The translations under genes and the position numbers were made by a program. Shown here piece by piece: positions 33,166 through 41,234 of a DNA stretch of 41,234 bases. The notes beneath the pieces were generated by a model. That model did not search any database. It saw only the letters and a list, made by a program, of their open reading frames with translations, and had not been told where the DNA came from. Source of the stretch: Marinosulfonomonas sp. GTDB lineage: Bacteria; Pseudomonadota; Alphaproteobacteria; Rhodobacterales; Rhodobacteraceae. Within the stretch, counting starts at the first letter, position 1, and the number at the start of each line of letters is the position of its first letter. The stretch is taken from positions 1 through 41,234 of the forward strand of contig WFNH01000032.1 of the NCBI GenBank assembly GCA_015488685.1, read 5' to 3'.

Positions 33166-33192
33166 CCCTCCACTTACTGGAACCTCTATCTG
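33162..33192 (+). promoter_or_regulatory. CueR-type (MerR family) promoter of the copper ATPase
   Basis: TTGACC (33162-33167) and TATCTG (33187-33192) are separated by 19 bases, the over-long spacing characteristic of MerR-family activated promoters. The spacer carries the dyad TCCA-cttac-TGGA. It closely resembles the E. coli copA promoter recognised by CueR. No cueR gene lies in the window, so the regulator must be elsewhere. Confidence 0.7.
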
Positions 33193-33223
33193 TAGGGTGA
33201 AACAATGATTCCACAGGTGTGCC

Positions 33224-35746
<2,523 letters not shown>

Positions 35747-35761
35747 CATTGCAGAATTTTG

Positions 35762-35790
35762 TTTGCGCACGGGGTGAACCTGTGCGCAAA
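35762..35790 (+). terminator. Hairpin between copA and matB
   Basis: TTTGCGCAC (35762-35770) pairs perfectly with GTGCGCAAA (35782-35790). It lies 15 bases after the copA stop and 29 before the matB start. There is no U tract, so termination is only one possibility; an operator dyad for matB is another. Confidence 0.45.
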
Positions 35791-35819
35791 TTGCGGGCAT
35801 CTACAAACAGGATTTCCCG

Positions 35820-37328
35820 ATGCCCGATAAAAATCTATACCACCTGTTCCGCAGCCGCTTTCCCGCTGATATGGACGCCACGTTTCTGGAACACGCCCGT
35901 GGCAGCACATCCTTTGCCGATCTGGACGACCAATCCGCTCGCCTGTGCCACGCCCTAAAGACAAACGGCGTCACCAAAGGCGACCGTGTGATTGTGCAGG
36001 TCGCCAAATCACCCGAAGCCGTGATGCTGTACCTTGCCTGCCTGCGGGCCGGCGCAGTATTCATCCCGCTGAACACCGCCTACACCACCCGCGAAGTGGC
36101 CTATTTCGTGCAGGATGCAGGCCCGCGCGTGGTGGTTTGCGATCCAGCCACAAAAGCGGATATAGCTACGATCTGCGACACGGGAACCGCCATACTGACA
36201 CTGGATACCAACGGTAATGGCACCCTGATTGACCAGATGAAATCTTCCAGCCCCGACCCTGAAATTACCCCATCCAAACCGGATGATCTGGCCGCAATTC
36301 TTTATACTTCTGGCACCACCGGCCGCTCCAAGGGGGCGATGCTGACCCATGACAATCTGGCCGCAAATGCGCTGGTGCTGCATGAATACTGGCAATGGCA
36401 ACCCGGTGATGTGCTGTTGCACGCCCTGCCTATTTTCCATGTGCACGGGCTGTTTGTGGCGCTGCATTGTGCGTTGCTGAATGGCTCACAGGTGATCTTT
36501 CACAGCGGGTTTAATGTGGATGCAATCATCCGCGACCTGCCGCGCTCGACCGTGCTGATGGGCGTGCCGACCTTTTACACCCGCCTATTGGACGCGCCGA
36601 ATTTCACCGCCGAGACCTGCCGCAATATGCGCCTGTTTATCTCTGGCTCAGCCCCGCTGCTGCCTGAAACCTTTGCCGAATTTGAAACCCTGTCCGGCCA
36701 CATCATTCTGGAACGTTACGGCATGACCGAAGCGGGTATGATCACCTCGAACCCCTATGATGGCGCCCGGATCGCTGGCACCGTGGGCTATGCCCTGCCC
36801 GGCGTAACCGCGCGTGTGGCGGATGAAAACGGGCAGGAAATACCGCATGGCGAGGTCGGGATACTGGAAATCACCGGCCCGAATGTTTTTGCCGGTTACT
36901 GGCAGATGCCGGAAAAAACCGCCGAGGAATTTCGCGGTGACGGATTTTTCATCACCGGCGATATGGCCACGATGGAACCTGACGGACGGATCAGCATCGT
37001 TGGCCGCGCCAAGGATCTGATCATTACCGGCGGGTATAATGTTTACCCGAAAGAAGTGGAAATCGAGATCGACAATCTGCCCGGCGTTAAGGAATCCGCT
37101 GTGATCGGTCTGCCCCATCCTGATCTGGGTGAAGCCGTCACTGCTGTTGTTGTCACAAATGAAACTGCCGACATGATACAGAACGATATAAACGAGGTTC
37201 TGGCCATTAAGCTGGCGCGTTTCAAACAGCCGCAAAAGATCCTGTTCGTTTCGGAGCTGCCACGGAACACCATGGGGAAAGTGCAGAAAAAAGCACTACG
37301 GGAACAATATCAAGATTTATATGCTTAA
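35820..37328 (+). CDS. matB: Malonyl-CoA synthetase
   Basis: A 502-residue member of the acyl-CoA synthetase (AMP-forming) family. The P-loop-like motif YTSGTTGRSKGAM lies at about 162-174. RYGMTEAGMITSNPYDG (about 298-314) is close to the MatB-specific version of the A5 motif. GDMATMEPDGRISIVGRAKDLIITGGYN (in part) marks the hinge, and the lysine near the C-terminus (MGKVQKK) is the adenylation Lys. It activates malonate to malonyl-CoA in the cytoplasm. The usual partner matA (malonyl-CoA decarboxylase) and a malonate transporter are not in this window. AGGA lies eight bases before the ATG. The gene converges with the GTPase pair, 18 bases away. Confidence 0.92.
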   Translation: MPDKNLYHLFRSRFPADMDATFLEHARGSTSFADLDDQSARLCHALKTNGVTKGDRVIVQVAKSPEAVMLYLACLRAGAVFIPLNTAYTTREVAYFVQDAGPRVVVCDPATKADIATICDTGTAILTLDTNGNGTLIDQMKSSSPDPEITPSKPDDLAAILYTSGTTGRSKGAMLTHDNLAANALVLHEYWQWQPGDVLLHALPIFHVHGLFVALHCALLNGSQVIFHSGFNVDAIIRDLPRSTVLMGVPTFYTRLLDAPNFTAETCRNMRLFISGSAPLLPETFAEFETLSGHIILERYGMTEAGMITSNPYDGARIAGTVGYALPGVTARVADENGQEIPHGEVGILEITGPNVFAGYWQMPEKTAEEFRGDGFFITGDMATMEPDGRISIVGRAKDLIITGGYNVYPKEVEIEIDNLPGVKESAVIGLPHPDLGEAVTAVVVTNETADMIQNDINEVLAIKLARFKQPQKILFVSELPRNTMGKVQKKALREQYQDLYA

Positions 37329-37346
37329 CGTCAGGCCAAACGGCCC

Positions 37347-38729
37347 TTAACTTACGCGGGATATATTTGTCTGCGTCGTTGCCTGTTCCATGTCGCGGCT
37401 TAGCTGCAACAAAAGAAGCGTCGTTGTTTCAAGCGGCTCATCGCCGGTTTCAAGTTGCATCAGGAACAGTTGATCCAGCGCCTCTTGAAACTGGGTAGTA
37501 ACCCATTCAATTTCCGGGGTTTGCGGATCAATCAGGGTCAGCGTATCCGTCATCTCCATCACAATATTGCAGCTGGATTGAATAAGCTTGCTAACATCCG
37601 AGTCATCGGATTTTTCGATGGCGGCAATTAGATCCTGTGTTTTATTGTTCCACTCCGCTAATAGCGAGGGTTCAGGAACCTCTGTTTGCGCCTTTGCGCC
37701 ACCTGCCTTTAATTCCAGTGGCTGGTTTGATGCCTTGCTTGCAGAGTCCGATCTATGATCTACACCAGACAAATTTTTGCCCTTGCCCGAATTTTCCGGA
37801 ACAGCTTTGCTGTTATCCCCAACCTCATCCGCACTATCTCGCTGCTTCAACGTCTCGAAAAAAGGAGCAAGCTGGCTCTCGATTATCGCGGTTGCATCTG
37901 CCAGTTTTTTCTCACGAATTGGGTCTGAAATTTCTCTGATTGCTGTGAATATTGCCTGGCCGCCATGCTCGGCCCAGGCCTCTTTATCCTGAACAATCCC
38001 ATCCGGCGCCGCCTTTGACGCCTTGGGCGCAGCGACTGGAACGATGGACCTAAAAAATTCCCCGGCCTCTTTTTGAACACGGGCCATAACTCTGTCTATG
38101 CCACGTTTAACTGCGGGTAGATCAGTGTGGGTAACGACAAGAATACTGTTCTTCCGATTGATCGCAGGCAGGCTGGACCAAGTATAGCGTTCGCTTTCGC
38201 GCCAAGCCTGAACCGCGTTTGTGCACCAGATTGTCGCCTCGGAGCTTTTGACAAGATGCTGCATTTTCTTGTCGTCACTAAGAGGGTCACTCGTTCCGGG
38301 GCAATCAAAAATATTGATGTCTTTTAGAAACGGATTGGGTGTCGTTACCAGGATAAAGTCCGGTTCCATTTTTACGGCCGCACCAAAATCAACATCATTT
38401 ACCTGCATCAGCTTTTTCTGATCCCACCAGCCAGCAGCAATCTGTGTCGCGGTCCCATAACGAAACAACAAAGGCGGAAAGTCGCTGGCAAGAACACTTG
38501 TTGGTATCAAGTTCTTGCCCACAAGCAAATTTGTTAACGTTGATTTTCCCGCACTAAATTCCCCCGCAACAATAAACCTAACCGGTGTGCACAGGCGGTT
38601 ATAATGCTTTCGGGCAAGCTGCCGTAATGGGCCGGCTTCATTTGGAACATCCCCAAGATCGGGGTCGGTTTTTTTGATAAACTCTTGCAAATACGAAAGT
38701 TGTTTTTGTTCAAATGTCGAATGTTTCAT
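37347..38729 (-). CDS. Dynamin-like GTPase, second of a pair
   Basis: A 460-residue protein with a GTPase domain: P-loop G56-EFSAGKS (56-63), DCPG (142-145, G3) and THTD (200-203, a variant of NKxD, G4). About 305-365 is a low-complexity Ser/Lys/Ala-rich, likely unstructured linker. The last 95 residues are helical. The start overlaps the stop of the upstream GTPase gene in an ATGA quartet, so the two are translated in step. Paired bacterial dynamin-like proteins can form hetero-oligomers that act on membranes (family knowledge). The product lacks the clear membrane helices of some dynamins. The pair's wider role is unknown; membrane repair or antiphage defence are possibilities. Bases are more AT-rich than in the neighbouring matB. 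Confidence 0.75.
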   Translation of the reverse strand: MKHSTFEQKQLSYLQEFIKKTDPDLGDVPNEAGPLRQLARKHYNRLCTPVRFIVAGEFSAGKSTLTNLLVGKNLIPTSVLASDFPPLLFRYGTATQIAAGWWDQKKLMQVNDVDFGAAVKMEPDFILVTTPNPFLKDINIFDCPGTSDPLSDDKKMQHLVKSSEATIWCTNAVQAWRESERYTWSSLPAINRKNSILVVTHTDLPAVKRGIDRVMARVQKEAGEFFRSIVPVAAPKASKAAPDGIVQDKEAWAEHGGQAIFTAIREISDPIREKKLADATAIIESQLAPFFETLKQRDSADEVGDNSKAVPENSGKGKNLSGVDHRSDSASKASNQPLELKAGGAKAQTEVPEPSLLAEWNNKTQDLIAAIEKSDDSDVSKLIQSSCNIVMEMTDTLTLIDPQTPEIEWVTTQFQEALDQLFLMQLETGDEPLETTTLLLLQLSRDMEQATTQTNISRVS

Positions 38730-40816
38730 TTTTCACCATCCGCCGTTTCAAGCATTGACCTGATTTCCACAAGCGTTTCCACCAACATCTCGGCGGTTTC
38801 CAAGTCAGTTGTGGATTGTTGCATCGACCGCTTTCTGGTGCGATTTTCCTGATTTGTATAAACCTTGCCATCCTTGCCTTGTTCGGAGAATACATCCAGA
38901 TGGTGGGATACATCTTCGATATATTCACCCATCAAACGTTCGATCGCAGCTTCAATCTCTGAACGCCCTTTGCCCACCATTTCAACACAAATTTCTCTGA
39001 ATTGTTTGCTGGCCGTATCAACAGCCTGACGGATCTTTCCACGCGGGAAACCCAGTAGACCGTTCAGCCAGTTTGCCGTCAGGTCCAGTGATACTGTCCT
39101 GTACAAAGCGTCCGTTTTAGGCAGCAAAGTTCCCAAGAACCATGTATTTGCCCGAACGGCCATCATGTGGTCGCGTATTTCTTCGCAGAATTCCATGCCC
39201 AAAGACTGGTTAAGGATGACAATCTCATCAACCAGGCTATTGCGAATGGCTTCAAACGCCATCGAATAGTGTTCCCGAAGGGTTTCCCGCAAAGGATCAA
39301 GGTCGCATTGGTATGTTTCACCGCGTTTCAGATCGGCAATTTCGGCAAGGATAGTTTCATAATAATTGTCTGAATATCCATTTACGGTGAAAGCCAGATC
39401 TGCCTCCAATTCTTCCCATCCCTCGGCGGCTGCTACTTTAAGGGATTTAAATACGGATTTGATTTGGGCACGCGCCAACATCACCAGCTGATTCTTTTCC
39501 TCGCGGGTCAAAATAGGGGCTGCATTGGCATCTTCGCGGATCAGATTATCTATCCGTACGCGCGTTTGCTCGACAGTTTGACGTGATAGGTTTTCAAGGT
39601 CAGTCACGGCCTCGATCAGATCTGTCGAGGCCGCTTTGTGGTATATCATATCCGAGATTGCCTCTTCCAGCTCTGGCAAACCGGAGGCCACATATGCCGA
39701 CGCGCGCAATTCAGCATTTTCAACATCTGATGGCGTAATCTTGGAAACTTTTTCCTCTAGGCCGCACACTTGAATGAAGTCTTTCAACACGTCAGGGTCA
39801 AGATATTCATCATTTTCATTCAACGCATAATCAGCCCATGCGGCACTGCCCAGAACCACAGCAACCTCTTTACCGTTCAGTTCTCTTCTCAGTTGCCTTA
39901 CAACACGGGAACGCAGGTTTTTTAGTTCGTCAGCCGAGGCCGTAACTTCGTCGACCCGGTTTACAAAAACCACTATCTGATCCTGATTTAGCGCTTTCAG
40001 CAACCGGACAAGGCGCAGATCAACGCTGGTCAGGGACTGATGCGCAGATAGAACAACCACAAAGAAATCTGCGGTTTCAAGACTCTGTTGTGTAATCTCT
40101 TCGCGGATCAAAAGTGGATCATTGATGCCTGGCGTATCCATAATAAGCAGTGGACAGCCAAATGGGTCTTGCTCGAAAAACACTTCTGCTGCCCGGGTGA
40201 TATCACTGAAGCGACCGGCGATAGAACCGGTAACGGGTTTATCCGGACAATCACCAGCGCATACATACCGCGCCATAATTTCGCTATTAATTGTGTTAAA
40301 CTTATGTGTCTGACCTAACAGAGCCTCATATTTACCACTTAATCGTATCTTTGCCCGCTCGCGCATGGCGTCAACCTGGTCGAACAGTTGCTCGCTTTTA
40401 TAGTCCTCCAGCAATCCATCGGTCAGTTCGCCCAACCGTCCACCGCGCGTGGCCAACTGATACCATTGTTCTTCATCAAAAAAACTAAATATCGCACCAC
40501 TGGTCTGCCCCGAAGGATGTGCAAAATGTAGTTGCGTTACTATCGAGGTCCATGGATTAATATCCGAGGGCAGAAATTCCGGTTTTCTAATCAAACAATT
40601 TATCAGGCTGGATTTCCCGGCCTTCACCTGACCGATAACCGCAATTTTGGCCTGGCTTTTCATGAGCCTATCTTCAATAGGGCCAAGACGTTCCTTCAAT
40701 CCCCCATCGGATAGACTACCTAACTGATGTAATAGCCCCAGCAAGCTGGTTTTGACACTTTCCAGCTGCTCGCCAACTCTGTGCTCTTGCGGAAAAGGGG
40801 CTACTTTAGATTCCAT
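38726..40816 (-). CDS. Dynamin-like GTPase, first of a pair
   Basis: A 696-residue protein with a dynamin-type GTPase domain near the N-terminus: GQVKAGKSS (62-70, G1), a threonine in NPWTSIVT (about 88-95, G2), DTPG (227-230, G3) and NRVD (286-289, G4). The rest (about 370-690) is predicted long helices, as in stalk regions, with a short hydrophobic patch around 565-610 (NTWFLGTLL, NWLNGLLGFP) that might touch membrane. Only a short AT-rich intergenic region precedes it, with no recognised promoter. It is coupled by a four-base overlap to the second GTPase. No companion defence gene is visible in the remaining 400 bases of the window. Confidence 0.78.
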   Translation of the reverse strand: MESKVAPFPQEHRVGEQLESVKTSLLGLLHQLGSLSDGGLKERLGPIEDRLMKSQAKIAVIGQVKAGKSSLINCLIRKPEFLPSDINPWTSIVTQLHFAHPSGQTSGAIFSFFDEEQWYQLATRGGRLGELTDGLLEDYKSEQLFDQVDAMRERAKIRLSGKYEALLGQTHKFNTINSEIMARYVCAGDCPDKPVTGSIAGRFSDITRAAEVFFEQDPFGCPLLIMDTPGINDPLLIREEITQQSLETADFFVVVLSAHQSLTSVDLRLVRLLKALNQDQIVVFVNRVDEVTASADELKNLRSRVVRQLRRELNGKEVAVVLGSAAWADYALNENDEYLDPDVLKDFIQVCGLEEKVSKITPSDVENAELRASAYVASGLPELEEAISDMIYHKAASTDLIEAVTDLENLSRQTVEQTRVRIDNLIREDANAAPILTREEKNQLVMLARAQIKSVFKSLKVAAAEGWEELEADLAFTVNGYSDNYYETILAEIADLKRGETYQCDLDPLRETLREHYSMAFEAIRNSLVDEIVILNQSLGMEFCEEIRDHMMAVRANTWFLGTLLPKTDALYRTVSLDLTANWLNGLLGFPRGKIRQAVDTASKQFREICVEMVGKGRSEIEAAIERLMGEYIEDVSHHLDVFSEQGKDGKVYTNQENRTRKRSMQQSTTDLETAEMLVETLVEIRSMLETADGEK

Positions 40817-40821
40817 ATCGT

Positions 40822-41202
40822 TTAATCAACCATTGAAAGGCAAAGAGGTTTGAAAACAAACTTCGGGGTGGCTATTGGGTATATAGTGTTTGCTGAATAA
40901 ATATTGCGAACACGTGAATAAGGGCTTTCTGAAGGAATTTCACACCTCTTGCAATGCATTTCCATACGCGCCTTGCCTTCCTTGCATAGCAACCTAAGGT
41001 TATGGGGTTTTGCTGCGATGCTATTTTGCAGTTTGGCCCAACGGCACAGCGCATTGAGATGAAATGTATCAATTAACTTTCCATAGCAGCTTTTGTAATC
41101 AAATATTGCTGAAACTACGTTATCGAACAAAAATATTGACCCGAAATATGCCATTTTAACCATCCTCGCAAACCTCGCATTTGTGCTAACTAGAGCAATC
41201 AA
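40822..41202 (-). CDS. Doubtful open frame upstream of the GTPase pair
   Basis: A 126-codon frame starting at TTG that ends five bases before the first GTPase start. It has several cysteines, including a CKRC pair (about 83-86), but I recognise no family, and the region is AT-rich with no ribosome site I can point to. It could be a decayed or divergent zinc-binding protein, or chance. Apart from this frame I see nothing in 40817-41234. Confidence 0.2.
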   Translation of the reverse strand: MIALVSTNARFARMVKMAYFGSIFLFDNVVSAIFDYKSCYGKLIDTFHLNALCRWAKLQNSIAAKPHNLRLLCKEGKARMEMHCKRCEIPSESPYSRVRNIYSANTIYPIATPKFVFKPLCLSMVD

Positions 41203-41234
41203 ATCTACCAGCCTTACATTTCTACCTTTTGTAG

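Overview
The window reads as alphaproteobacterial chromosome, most likely from a marine member of the Rhodobacterales (Roseobacter group). That placement is inference from the general look of the proteins and the gene repertoire (MatB-type malonyl-CoA synthetase, FNR-type regulator, respiratory iodate-reductase-like operon); no rRNA or marker gene confirms it.

Layout. 1-5.6 kb: tRNA-Arg(CCT), moeA, a nitroreductase, a membrane-bound hybrid histidine kinase and a divergent OmpR-type response regulator. 5.6-13.8 kb (minus strand): a seven-gene operon, read as HEAT-repeat protein, periplasmic cupredoxin-like protein, 35-aa membrane peptide, formylglycine-generating-enzyme-like protein, double-Usp protein with three PCP_red-like modules, radical SAM/SPASM protein with one PCP_red-like module, and HemY-type porphyrinogen oxidase. 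14.0-19.6 kb (minus): two dihaem cytochrome c peroxidase-family proteins, a Tat-exported Rieske protein and an AioA-family molybdoenzyme. This is the gene set of dissimilatory iodate reductase (idrA, idrB, idrP1, idrP2). 19.7-25.2 kb (minus): two single-helix membrane peptides, a cytochrome bd-superfamily protein without an obvious quinol (Q) loop, a trihaem cytochrome c, and a membrane-anchored trihaem cytochrome c fused to a haem-b-binding EB_dh-like domain. 25.3-27.6 kb: a small anchored hypothetical protein (minus), then an FNR-type regulator overlapping hemH (plus). 27.8-37.3 kb (plus): RND efflux pair, LacI-family regulator, copper P1B-ATPase with a CueR-like promoter, and matB. 37.3-40.8 kb (minus): two overlapping dynamin-like GTPase genes.

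How the parts may fit together. The centre (about 5.6-27.6 kb) looks like one respiratory island. Two perfect FNR boxes (TTGAT-N4-ATCAA), matching each other at 18 of 20 positions over an extended block, sit upstream of the cytochrome/bd-like operon and of the iodate reductase operon. A related TTGAC-N4-GTCAA box sits 57 bases ahead of the accessory operon. The regulator encoded in the island has Cys residues suitable for an Fe-S cluster and the E-x2-S-R recognition residues that read TTGAT half-sites. HemY, the radical SAM protein and HemH would supply or modify haem for at least ten predicted c-type haem sites plus b- and d-type sites. The Q-loop-less bd-type protein with its cytochromes and small peptides, and the PCP_red-bearing Usp/radical SAM pair, are the least explained and most interesting parts. 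A run of three adjacent stem-loops just ahead of the iodate reductase operon is a further unexplained element.
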